Assembly (NCBI GenBank): GCA_030622395.1
Contig: JAUXGF010000051.1
Span: 1 to 10,366 of the forward strand
DNA from: Calditrichaceae bacterium
GTDB lineage: Bacteria > Calditrichota > Calditrichia > Calditrichales > Calditrichaceae
Length of the DNA stretch: 10,366 bases
Reading direction: 5' to 3'
Part shown: piece after piece, positions 1 through 6,995 of the stretch
Layout of the letters: each line of letters begins with the position of its first letter
How positions within the stretch are numbered: the stretch's first letter is position 1
Translations under genes and position numbers: made by a program
Notes under the pieces: model-generated
What the model was told of the DNA's origin: nothing
Seen by the model: the letters and a program-made list of their open reading frames with translations, nothing else
Database searches by the model: none

Positions 1-1297
1 AATCAAGACGAGCTATTTTTAAATCTTTTTGGTTTTCATATAAGTTGTCTAATACGGGAAGTATATCATCAAATGATTCTTTAATAATTTTTATATTTCC
101 CCGGATAAATGTATTCGGATTGTTTATTTCATGCGCAATACCTGATACCAATTTTCCCAAAGAAGCTAATTTATCTGTTTGCAGAAGTTGCAATTCTATC
201 TGTTTCTCTTTGGTTATATTCCGGCTGATTTCCAGTACTTTCTCAACATCCCCTTTATCATTAAATATAGGATAAGCCTGAAGTAAATAATATTGACCGG
301 ATATTTCTATCTCTGTTGTTGTAGCTTCTTGGGTTTCAAATGTTTTTATGGCCGGACATTTATCGCAGTGCCGGTCTTTAGCGAATATTTTTTTATAACA
401 TTTTCCGGAATCTTCTATCTCGCTTTTATTAGTCATTTCGATATTGAAGTTCGAATCGATTACCAATATCGTATCCGTTATAGCGTTAAAAAGCGTTTTT
501 AGTCTTTTTCTGCTTTTACCGCATTCTTCTGTTAATTCAAGGAGTTTTTTATTTTTTGTTAACAAAAGTTTTCTTTGCTGTTCTATGTTTTTGACGCGGT
601 CTTTTTTTCCAATCGCCTCAGAAATGAGAACAGATATTTCTTTTAGAAGTTTATCCTCTTCTTCTACGAAATTGAACTCTTTAAAATAGCAAACGTGTAA
701 CCGGCCTCTTTTTTTATTATTTACAATAATATCCTTACTTAAAGATTTTATGACTTTATCTTCTTTGCAAATCTTGTCACCATAAATTTTATTGTCAATT
801 TTAATACTCGTTTTTATATTTTCCGGAAATTGAAAACCGTTTTTTAAGAGATGGATTGATTCCTTCAATGCTTCTTCAAGATTGTCTGTCAACTCAAACA
901 CAGAACTTATATTATATAAGCATTCCAGCTCTTTAATCCTTTCTTTTAAGTCGTGTTCCATAATGCTATTGCGCAGGATTTGCTTACTCGTTGAAATGAT
1001 GATATGTGGAACATTGTTATATTTTGCCGGTAAAAAAAATAATGTTTTTGTTAGGCTCTTCAATTCCAATGAATCAAATTTAAAGCTATCCAATACCGAA
1101 TCAATTTTTCCCTTGATTATTTTTTTTTCATTATTGTCTATGAAGTTATCTAAGAAATTCGAATTAATATTTTTAATGTGACCCAAAAGTGTATTCTTTA
1201 TTTCTATTCCGCAAGATATAACCGTATAATCATTGTTAATAATGATAACTTCATTAATAATATTCAGTATCCAGTCAAAGCTTTTTATAGTTTTCAT
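1..1297 (-). CDS. Sensor histidine kinase, PAS-GAF-PAS-HisKA (3' end outside window)
   Basis: Reading down from an ATG at 1297 gives 432 residues without a stop before the window edge; the ATPase domain is missing only because of the cut. Residues about 1-105 look like a divergent PAS domain, 117-235 a GAF-like module (IKELECLYNISSVFE ... GRLHVCYFKE) ending in a coiled-coil-like helix, and 261-365 a second PAS domain with Cys300-Tyr and a C311-x-x-C314-P motif. Residues 366-432 are a HisKA dimerisation helix with the H box GIAHEINNPN; the phospho-acceptor is His389 (131-133). No transmembrane segment or signal peptide is visible, so it should sense a cytoplasmic signal, autophosphorylate and pass phosphate to a response regulator not seen here. 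The start has a modest ribosome site (GTGGAAAACAA before ATG). It lies 159 bp downstream of the PEP-binding-domain gene on the same strand. Family is sure; the signal is unknown. Confidence 0.9.
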   Translation of the reverse strand, partial: MKTIKSFDWILNIINEVIIINNDYTVISCGIEIKNTLLGHIKNINSNFLDNFIDNNEKKIIKGKIDSVLDSFKFDSLELKSLTKTLFFLPAKYNNVPHIIISTSKQILRNSIMEHDLKERIKELECLYNISSVFELTDNLEEALKESIHLLKNGFQFPENIKTSIKIDNKIYGDKICKEDKVIKSLSKDIIVNNKKRGRLHVCYFKEFNFVEEEDKLLKEISVLISEAIGKKDRVKNIEQQRKLLLTKNKKLLELTEECGKSRKRLKTLFNAITDTILVIDSNFNIEMTNKSEIEDSGKCYKKIFAKDRHCDKCPAIKTFETQEATTTEIEISGQYYLLQAYPIFNDKGDVEKVLEISRNITKEKQIELQLLQTDKLASLGKLVSGIAHEINNPNTFIRGNIKIIKESFDDILPVLDNLYENQKDLKIARLD

Positions 1298-1320
1298 TTG
1301 TTTTCCACTTTTTTCTTTCT

Positions 1321-1452
1321 TCCTCCATCCACCACTCCACTTTTTCCATTCATTAAAGACCTCAAAGGTTTGGGAAATCTTTGAGGTCTCTTCCATCACT
1401 CCATTACTCCCTGCCTGCCGGCGGGCAGGGCAGTACTCCAATTCTTCACCTA
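1321..1452. repeat. Composite ACTCCA-type array with hairpin and GC palindrome
   Basis: The gap between the two minus-strand genes is built of short CCATC/ACTCC-type units (1321-1349, 1390-1410, 1435-1440). These surround an 11-bp perfect hairpin (1357-1389) and a GC-rich palindrome (CCCTGCC 1409-1415 pairing with GGCAGGG 1424-1430). The part ACTCCAATTCTTCACCTA (1435-1452) recurs exactly at 5420-5437, and its first 15 bases recur at 7709-7723. The same CCCTGCCTGCCGGC core recurs at 7621-7634. Such arrays are non-coding; open frames across them are accidental. Confidence 0.8.
1357..1389 (-). terminator. Perfect 11-bp hairpin between the dikinase-like gene and the kinase gene
   Basis: AGACCTCAAAG (1357-1367) is exactly complementary to CTTTGAGGTCT (1379-1389), with an 11-base loop. 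It follows the stop codon of the large minus-strand gene by about 70 bases and precedes the kinase start by 60. The run after the stem on the minus strand (TTTAATG) is a poor U tract, so it may only attenuate transcription, or act as a processing or repeat hairpin rather than a true terminator. Confidence 0.45.
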
Positions 1453-1456
1453 TACA

Positions 1457-4400
1457 TTACATAAGATCATACTCTTTGGCAATTTCTTCTTTGGCAATAA
1501 TTTCATCGTTTGCTGCAAATTGAATATCCAACAGCTTGCCGCTTTTATATCCGGTGCGCATATAATTCATTTCATCAAGGCATAAGCTCCAGCCTTCAAG
1601 CCAGTTTAAAAGATCTTTCTTTTGAGCTTTAGTCCCGTTAAAATAAACGAGTAATTTGATATTACCGCCGTCCGAAGCTGATATTTTATTTGTACTGCCG
1701 AGAAGATAAAGCGCTTTTATCCCGAACCGTTCAGGATCAATTTGAGAAGCCATTTTATCAACCATAAGCAGTCTCCAGCTCAAATGATCTTCATCAGTTG
1801 ATTCAATCTGTTCGTCTAATTCTTGCTGTGATAAATTTTCTGAAGCCGGTGGAGTTAAAATACCAACAGCTTTATCCATGTCGGCGTTCATTAAAAGGCG
1901 CATTACCATTCCTCCGCTAGCCTGAGACACTTCAATAACATGAATGACGCCGCTTAAATGTGAAAATGCAGGCAGGATTTCGAATATGGCGTTAGGCGAT
2001 TTAGTTAAAAATTCTTCATTAAAAACAATGCCGGGATCATCCGGATATAAGGGCAGGTAGCGGATCGAAGCCTCCACTAAATCTTGAAAAAAGTGCGTGC
2101 CAAAGGAAAGGTCCGGTACGTAATTTCCCTTTTTACGGGCGATCTCTATCAGCGCCGCAGTGTTGTTGATATCGGAATAAGTTACGCTTACGCCTAATTT
2201 AATATCGCCGCGGCTGCCCCAGCGTCCGGGACCCATTAAAATAAATTCTTTTTTCGGTAAAAGTTTATTTAATCGACTAACGGCTCTGCCCACAGCTAAT
2301 AGTTCTTTGTGATCGCTCAATTCATTATATTTTTCAGGATTTACATACACAATATATTTAATATTAGGTACTGTTCCATTGGATACATATCTGTCAGCCG
2401 AAAAGATAAAACGGTCTTTGGGGATATTTTTAGGAATGGGAGAAGGGGCAATATTCTTAGAGTAACTTTGAGGGCGGCATTGCAATAAATAGAAGTCTTT
2501 ACCGTCTGAGGCAAATTCTATATCCACCGGGGTTGCCAGGGCTTTTTGCAGCACAGTTAAAATAGTATGCGCCTGTTTTACAAACGGCGTATTGCTGATC
2601 AATCCCTCAAAATTTACGATGATATCCTCTTGCGAAAAATCATCGTTAAAGCAGGACTTTCGAATGTCGTTATGTTCATATATGGAAACAACTTTTTCCA
2701 CAGCGGGATACTGGTTGCCGAATTTTTTAAATAATTCTTTTATCTCGATTGTCTCAAATTTGTTTGTTTTTAAATTTATTAAATCTACCTTTTGGGGTGA
2801 ATAACGAGCCATTTCATCAATGCTCACATTGGCGCGTAAACCCGGCTGTCCCGGCGCGATCAGAACAGGATAGTCGTCGCCGAGGCGGTCAACGGCGCGC
2901 GTGCCCAAGCCCGGCACCATACGGACAAGCCCGTCTTCGCGTTTGATACGCGGCGACCAGCGGAATTCATTATTGCTGAAAGCCACTCCGGCATAAGCCG
3001 GCAGGTAATAATCGCCCACCTGTGTTCCGACTACTTCCTGGATCATTATGCCCATTTCTTCATGGAAATCGAGCAGCTCTCTTTCGGAGCGGTATTCGAT
3101 AGGGTCAGGTCCAATGGTAGAAGCGTACACTTCAGCAATGGCGTCCATCAAGGCTCCTAAACGTTCATGTTTACCGCCCTGATTGGCAATAAACAGGCTT
3201 TTATATTTACCGGCAAAAGCCGTTCCTAAGCGGTCTTCTAAAAGACTGGAGCTGCGCACCACCAGCGGTGTTGTTCCAAAATCATCCAGCGCCATAGATA
3301 GACCCTGCACAATATCCGGAGGAAAATGCGAATTTTTAAAGAGCTGAACCACAAGCGGGTATTCCTTACGGATTTCATCAATGGTTTTATATTTTTGCTC
3401 AAGAATTTCATCAAGATTGTTATAATGCATAAAATGAATCATAGTGTCCGAGGTAATAAACCATGATTTCGGCGTTTTGATATTTTTTAGTATTTCTTCA
3501 TTCTCTTTAGATGATTTAAGTATGCTATAGGCAAGGATCACGCCGGCGCTTTTGCCGCCTAATTTGCCGTGGCTGCCGGTGGGGAAGATCACACACTGTA
3601 ACAGATTATTAAAAGCAGTTACCCGCAGATAATGTTTTGCTATATTTATAAATTCAAGTTGATCGCTGAGAAAACGCCGGGTTAAAGAAGCGCGAATGCC
3701 CATTTTTGCAGAGGGCGTCAAATCCATGCCCTCCGGCGTAAGCTGATAATAGCGTCTGATCGCTTCGCTAATATCGTTTAAAGATGTATCGTTACTTGAA
3801 ACGGTTCTGACTAAAAAACTAGTCTTATCCTGCTGCATCCATTTTTGAATATGAGATAAAATTTCCTGATTGTCTAAATGTTTGGAAGCGATCTCAAACA
3901 CTTTAGCGCTGAAGGAAGTTGAACTGCCAAGCGCGCGCTTATCTAAGGGAACATTGGACTCTCCTAAGACGTCTTTTCCCTTATATCCTGCAAGGGGATC
4001 AAATTGTTGCAGCAATTCCTGGGCTTCTTCAATTTCATTCCAAACAAGATGGTTTAACATTTTTCTGGAAACGCGATGGAAAAAATCAAGGTCTGTTCTT
4101 TGTAATAATTCAAGCACAACTTTCCATTCACCAGATTTTTTTTTCGATAAGTCCTGCTTTGTCGTTTCCCATTTGTCAAATACTAATTTCAGTCTTTGGT
4201 GCATTATGTAATGACCAAGCCTTAAAGCAATAGAATTAAGCATCTGCTGCTCTTCATTTAAAAATGGGCCTATATCCGCATCAGGTTGCTTTTCAGTGTA
4301 GTAAACTTCAATCTTACCTACAGTTCTTTCCTCTACTTTGATCTCGGAAAATAATACCCAGGGCGTTTCTTTGAAATTTTCAGGCTGATAGTAAGAGTCC

Positions 4401-4603
4401 CTGTATAAAAATCGAACTACACATTTGTCAGAACACTGCCACCCTGAGGGTATAATAAGGATAAGTTCATTAAATATTTCGTCTATACTCAGGTTGCTTC
4501 GTTGAAGGATTTCTTCGAGTTCATAGATACAGTTTAATTCTTTAACACGTTCTTCTAAGTTATAAATTAACTTATCTAATGATTTTGGGGGCGTGGTCAT
4601 CAT
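1457..4603 (-). CDS. PEP/pyruvate-binding-domain protein with N-terminal sensor module; not a complete PEP synthase
   Basis: 1048 residues. Residues 13-140 form a GAF-like sensor module (ERVKELNCIYELEEILQ, GKIEVYYTEK, then a helix). Residues 142-330 are a mostly helical linker. Residues about 345-715 are the ATP-grasp-like PPDK_N domain: GGKSAG 349-354, the nucleotide/phosphate-binding VVRSSSLLED 448-457, FAGKY 463-467, QEVVG 522-526 and the closing DIEF...LLQCRPQ 694-712. The next segment has a strongly patterned stretch GPGRWGSRGD 791-800 and GTHFFQDL 835-842. The last 90 residues recall a nucleotidyltransferase-like fold (LLGSTN 968-972) whose expected acidic pair reads NIK at 981-983. The swivelling phosphohistidine domain (TxxGGxTCH type) and the PEP-binding barrel are absent, so it cannot run the full PEP synthase or PPDK reaction alone. 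It probably binds ATP and an acceptor in the cytoplasm. Tandem ATGs at 4603 and 4600 are both possible; AGGGA precedes them. Exact function unknown. Confidence 0.88.
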   Translation of the reverse strand: MMTTPPKSLDKLIYNLEERVKELNCIYELEEILQRSNLSIDEIFNELILIIPSGWQCSDKCVVRFLYRDSYYQPENFKETPWVLFSEIKVEERTVGKIEVYYTEKQPDADIGPFLNEEQQMLNSIALRLGHYIMHQRLKLVFDKWETTKQDLSKKKSGEWKVVLELLQRTDLDFFHRVSRKMLNHLVWNEIEEAQELLQQFDPLAGYKGKDVLGESNVPLDKRALGSSTSFSAKVFEIASKHLDNQEILSHIQKWMQQDKTSFLVRTVSSNDTSLNDISEAIRRYYQLTPEGMDLTPSAKMGIRASLTRRFLSDQLEFINIAKHYLRVTAFNNLLQCVIFPTGSHGKLGGKSAGVILAYSILKSSKENEEILKNIKTPKSWFITSDTMIHFMHYNNLDEILEQKYKTIDEIRKEYPLVVQLFKNSHFPPDIVQGLSMALDDFGTTPLVVRSSSLLEDRLGTAFAGKYKSLFIANQGGKHERLGALMDAIAEVYASTIGPDPIEYRSERELLDFHEEMGIMIQEVVGTQVGDYYLPAYAGVAFSNNEFRWSPRIKREDGLVRMVPGLGTRAVDRLGDDYPVLIAPGQPGLRANVSIDEMARYSPQKVDLINLKTNKFETIEIKELFKKFGNQYPAVEKVVSIYEHNDIRKSCFNDDFSQEDIIVNFEGLISNTPFVKQAHTILTVLQKALATPVDIEFASDGKDFYLLQCRPQSYSKNIAPSPIPKNIPKDRFIFSADRYVSNGTVPNIKYIVYVNPEKYNELSDHKELLAVGRAVSRLNKLLPKKEFILMGPGRWGSRGDIKLGVSVTYSDINNTAALIEIARKKGNYVPDLSFGTHFFQDLVEASIRYLPLYPDDPGIVFNEEFLTKSPNAIFEILPAFSHLSGVIHVIEVSQASGGMVMRLLMNADMDKAVGILTPPASENLSQQELDEQIESTDEDHLSWRLLMVDKMASQIDPERFGIKALYLLGSTNKISASDGGNIKLLVYFNGTKAQKKDLLNWLEGWSLCLDEMNYMRTGYKSGKLLDIQFAANDEIIAKEEIAKEYDLM

Positions 4604-4623
4604 TGATTCTATTTCCCTGTAAA

Positions 4624-4629
4624 ATTATA
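4624..4629 (-). promoter_or_regulatory. Candidate -10 box for the PEP-binding-domain gene
   Basis: TATAAT on the minus strand lies 20 bases before the ATG at 4603. No good -35 box is found at 16-18 bases; only a T tract is there, which belongs to the terminator just upstream. The implied leader is about 14 bases and would still include the AGGGA ribosome site. The position right after a terminator supports separate transcription of this gene. Confidence 0.35.
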
Positions 4630-4653
4630 CTGGTAAATAATACAAAAAAAACT

Positions 4654-4696
4654 CTCCAAAAACAAAACATCCGATGGCAATAAACCACCGGATGTT
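4654..4696 (-). terminator. Rho-independent terminator downstream of the four-helix-bundle gene
   Basis: AACATCCG (4666-4673) pairs with CGGATGTT (4689-4696). After one A/C mismatch three more pairs (TGG/CCA) close on a 7-base loop. On the minus strand the stem is followed by TTTTGTTTTTGG. It would stop transcripts coming from the glutamate dehydrogenase and four-helix-bundle region before the large gene at 4603. Confidence 0.7.
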
Positions 4697-4702
4697 AAAA
4701 AT

Positions 4703-4885
4703 AAATTGTAACCGCTCTTATGCCAGGTTGATTTGGTAATCGGTAATCAGTTATCGGTGATCGGTTACCAGTTAGTTATTGCTGTTTTCCCTCGTATCAG
4801 AGAAAAACAAATTGTAACCGTTCAGCTTATACCGGGGTGATTTGGTAATCGGTTATCGGTTTATTGCTGTTTTGAGAGCAGAAAC
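4703..4885. repeat. Imperfect tandem duplication with GGTAATCGGTTATCGG-type repeats
   Basis: Two diverged copies lie head to tail, offset 106 bases: 4703-4808 and 4809-4885. Each starts AAATTGTAACCG, passes through TGATTTGGTAATCGG, and ends with TTATTGCTGTTTT followed by an AGA-rich tail ending AAAC. The left copy has extra TAATCAGTTATCGGTGATCGG units. The right copy holds the last codons of the four-helix-bundle gene, whose tail (NKPITDYQITPV) is therefore repeat-derived. Related CACCGATCACCGATTAC units stand at the other side of that gene (5405-5420). Confidence 0.75.
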
Positions 4886-5363
4886 TATCAGCTTTATTAA
4901 TCATTGAATTCAACATTCGACCAACTGACTCATAATTTCCTATTAAATCATCTCTAAGCTCCGCAGTTAAATATCCACAATCAAATGCTGTTTCAATCCA
5001 ATGTTGTGTCTCTTGCTGTTCTCCGTCAGAATCTGTCAACTTGCTTATAAAATGCTTCTTATATACTGGAACAGAAATGGTTTGTTGAATGATAATGAAA
5101 TCCCGTATGCGGGGCAGTTTAACCATTTCGTATTGACAGTTATACCGCTATTCATTTTTACAAACCATTTCCAGAGCGGTATAACGACGTTTAGCCCATG
5201 CTTCCGATATTTGAGCGCCAACAGAACGGGATGAGCGTCTTATCTGATCTGTTAGTGAGTACATTTCTTCTTTAGGAAAACTTCTTGAAATCTTAAAAAT
5301 CTCAAGCGATAATTGGCGGGCTAATTTGTAAACTTCTAAATCCTTAAAACTGTTTACATGCAT
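4827..5363 (-). pseudogene. Four-helix-bundle protein (23S rRNA intervening-sequence type), interrupted by an in-frame insertion
   Basis: Codons 1-61 (FKDLEVYKLARQLSLEIF ... LTDQIRRSSRSVGAQISEAWAKRRY) are the first half of a stand-alone S23-type four-helix-bundle protein. Codons from about 102 (KKHFISKLTD, GEQQETQHWIETAFDCGYL) are its second half. Intact relatives, as I remember them, run straight from AKRRY into the xxHFxxKL helix. Here 40 codons intervene, in the same frame, with one TAG at 5148-5150. The reading frame is otherwise open from the ATG at 5363 to the TAA at 4827. The start has GAGGG as ribosome site. Expected products are a 71-residue fragment or, only with amber readthrough, a protein of 177 residues plus the residue inserted at the TAG. 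Role of the family outside rRNA is poorly known. It sits 81 bp downstream of the glutamate dehydrogenase gene, in repeat-rich DNA. Confidence 0.8.
5061..5180 (-). mobile_element. 120-bp MITE-like palindromic element inside the four-helix-bundle gene
   Basis: Removing 120 bp restores an uninterrupted family sequence at codons 61/102. The inserted DNA has imperfect inverted ends, read inward: TATACTGGAACAGAAATGGTTTGT on one side and TATAC-CGCTC-TGGAAATGGTTTGT on the other. Flanking TATA (or TA/TAT) could be the target duplication. Inside are a perfect 11-bp inverted repeat (5139-5149 with 5175-5185) and arms GAAATGGTT/AACCATTTC (5074-5082 and 5121-5129). It encodes no transposase. A homologous longer copy is at 9377-9613, sharing 29 identical bases (5078-5106, reverse orientation). 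TA-flanked ends would fit mobilisation by an IS630/Tc1-mariner type enzyme, which is only a guess. Confidence 0.7.
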
Positions 5364-5419
5364 TTTTTTACGCCCTCATAATAACCAACCACCTATTACC
5401 AATTCACCGATCACCGATT

Positions 5420-5437
5420 ACTCCAATTCTTCACCTA
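5420..5437. repeat. 18-bp dispersed tag after the glutamate dehydrogenase stop
   Basis: ACTCCAATTCTTCACCTA is identical to 1435-1452 and shares 15 bases with 7709-7723. In the first two cases it stands 4-7 bases beyond the stop codon of a minus-strand gene, so it would lie in the 3' end of the mRNA. There is no T-rich hairpin here, so it is not recognisably a terminator. Confidence 0.7.
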
Positions 5438-5444
5438 ATAAAGA

Positions 5445-6734
5445 TTATACCCAGCCGCGGTCCTTACAGGCTTGCGCAACACGGTTGATGGCAATAACAT
5501 AAGCGGCGTCCCGTGTAAAAATGTTTTTCTTCTTTGCCAAATCGCTGACCGCTTTATATGCGGAAGTCATTTTGGCGTCAAGTTTTTCCAGTACCTCTTC
5601 TTTTTCCCAGAAGTAATTCATATTGCATTGTACTTGTTCGAAATAGCTGCAAATTACGCCGCCGGCGTTGGCTAAAAAATCGGGTATAACAAAAACGTTT
5701 CGTTCTTTTAAAACTTTATCCGCTTCCGGCGTGGTCGGACCGTTAGCGCCCTCGGCTACAATTTTAACGCGTTTACTGATTTTATTAACGCTTTCAGCGG
5801 TAATTTGATTTTCCAGAGCCGCTGGAATTAAAATATCCACATCCTGTTCAATCCAGGCTTCGCCGGGCAATTGTTCGTAACCCAATTCACGTGCTTTGTT
5901 CTTATCAATACCGCCAAAACGATCTGTAATGCTGAGCAGCGCATCCAAATCAATACCGTCGTTCTTTTTATATGTATAAGATTTCTGATCGTCTTGATCC
6001 CAGCATGATACGCAAATAATTTTTCCACCCATTTCGCTATATAGTTTAATAGCATAATGAGCGACATTGCCGAAACCCTGCACACTGGCGGTCGTCTCTT
6101 TAGGATTGATCCCCAATTCTTTTAAAGCTTCTCTTAGGGTATATATTACGCCGTATCCGGTAGCTTCGGTTCTTCCTAATGATCCGCCCATACCAACCGG
6201 TTTGCCTGTTATAAAACCCGGGTACTTATTACCGTGGATAGTTTCAAATTCATCTAACATCCATAACATGTGCTGACCGCTGGTCATTACATCCGGCGCT
6301 GGTATATCAGCTAAAGGTCCTACATTTTTAGCGATTTGGCGCACCCAGCCGCGGCAAATTTTCTCTTGTTCGAGGGCGCTTAAATGATGTGGATCGCATA
6401 TAACGCCGCCTTTTCCGCCGCCTAAGGGTATATCGGCAACCGCTGTTTTCCAGGTCATCCACATCGATAATGCCCGCACTGTGTCAATAGTTTCCTGCGG
6501 ATGGAAACGAATGCCGCCTTTTCCCGGGCCGCGGGCGTCATTATGCTGGCATCTGAAACCGCGGAAAATTTTTACAGCTCCATCATCCATGCGCACAGGG
6601 ATACCAAAATGATATTCCCTAAACGGATTACGCAGCAAGTCTCTTGTGCCTTGATCTAAATTAAGCATGTCAGCAACTTTGTCGAATTGGGTCTGAGCCA
6701 TTTCGAATGCGTTGAAAGATTTGTCTTGTGCCAT
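5445..6734 (-). CDS. gdhA: Glutamate dehydrogenase (Glu/Leu/Phe/Val dehydrogenase family)
   Basis: 429 residues, the usual length of the hexameric short-chain family. It catalyses reversible oxidative deamination of glutamate to 2-oxoglutarate and ammonia in the cytoplasm. Visible landmarks: GPGKGGIRFHP with Lys72; TWKTAVADIPLGGGKGG with Lys96 and the catalytic Lys108; the PAPDV loop with Asp148; TGKPVGMGGSLGRTEATG (176-193); Rossmann motif VQGFGNVA (218-225); and AEGANGPTTPEAD (327-339) followed by PDFLANAGG. The end of the second Rossmann strand reads CVSCWDQDD rather than the common VSDS, so coenzyme preference (NAD or NADP) cannot be read with certainty. The start is well supported by GAGAAAGGA 8 bases upstream. 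It is followed by the interrupted four-helix-bundle gene; no ammonium-assimilation partner is adjacent. The C-terminal GWV ending is typical of the family. Confidence 0.96.
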   Translation of the reverse strand: MAQDKSFNAFEMAQTQFDKVADMLNLDQGTRDLLRNPFREYHFGIPVRMDDGAVKIFRGFRCQHNDARGPGKGGIRFHPQETIDTVRALSMWMTWKTAVADIPLGGGKGGVICDPHHLSALEQEKICRGWVRQIAKNVGPLADIPAPDVMTSGQHMLWMLDEFETIHGNKYPGFITGKPVGMGGSLGRTEATGYGVIYTLREALKELGINPKETTASVQGFGNVAHYAIKLYSEMGGKIICVSCWDQDDQKSYTYKKNDGIDLDALLSITDRFGGIDKNKARELGYEQLPGEAWIEQDVDILIPAALENQITAESVNKISKRVKIVAEGANGPTTPEADKVLKERNVFVIPDFLANAGGVICSYFEQVQCNMNYFWEKEEVLEKLDAKMTSAYKAVSDLAKKKNIFTRDAAYVIAINRVAQACKDRGWV

Positions 6735-6766
6735 TGTTCGGATCCTTTCTCGTAAATGTTAAATGT

Positions 6767-6772
6767 TTTATA
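6767..6772 (-). promoter_or_regulatory. Weak candidate -10 box for the glutamate dehydrogenase gene
   Basis: TATAAA on the minus strand lies 33 bases before the ATG at 6734, with the AGGA ribosome site in between. Seventeen bases upstream is TTATTC, a poor -35 match. A promoter is expected here because the next upstream gene ends 261 bp away; the exact boxes are uncertain. Confidence 0.3.
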
Positions 6773-6800
6773 ACTATGAAATATTATGAGAATAATTAGC

Positions 6801-6835
6801 GTCTGAAAGGAAACTGTGTTTTTTTGTTCAGACAT
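6801..6835 (-). promoter_or_regulatory. Leader hairpin upstream of glutamate dehydrogenase (copy 1 of 2)
   Basis: GTCTGAA (6801-6807) pairs with TTCAGAC (6827-6833) around an A/T-rich loop. The right arm with its flank, TTTTTGTTCAGACA (6821-6834), is identical to 7446-7459 in front of the VanZ-like gene, and the left flanks (TTAGCGTCTGAA and TTAGTATCTGAA) also match at 10 of 12. On the minus strand the copy begins ATGTCTGAACAAAAA, 100 bases before the dehydrogenase start. Role unknown: protein-binding palindrome, leader structure or repeat. Confidence 0.5.
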
Positions 6836-6995
6836 TAATTAATAGAAATAAATTGATTTTATTTATTTAAAATCATTCTCATCCAAACTTAATTTACAGA
6901 TATAACTAAGCTGTCCTTTATCTAAAAAACATCCCTAATATATAAATCAAAATCACAAAAATAAACAATCGTTTTCATTATTTTAAATTAGATGA

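Noticed and set aside
1321..1452. CRISPR array or spacer-repeat structure
   Set aside because: Units are 7-9 bases, irregular and without unique spacers; no cas gene.
1457..4603. Calling the large gene ppsA or ppdK
   Set aside because: The phosphohistidine domain and the PEP-binding barrel are not present.
4827..5126. Separate 99-residue gene on the minus strand
   Set aside because: Its first 28 codons are element DNA and the rest is the second half of the four-helix-bundle protein, in the same frame as the first half; it has no ribosome site.
4827..5363. 23S rRNA intervening sequence and hence a nearby rRNA gene
   Set aside because: No rRNA sequence is seen; this family is commonly found as stand-alone genes.
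6735..6835. Short upstream reading frame MSEQKNTVSF... overlapping the glutamate dehydrogenase start
   Set aside because: It begins inside the hairpin repeat, lacks a ribosome site, and its similarity to the first codons of the long VanZ form is explained by the DNA repeat.
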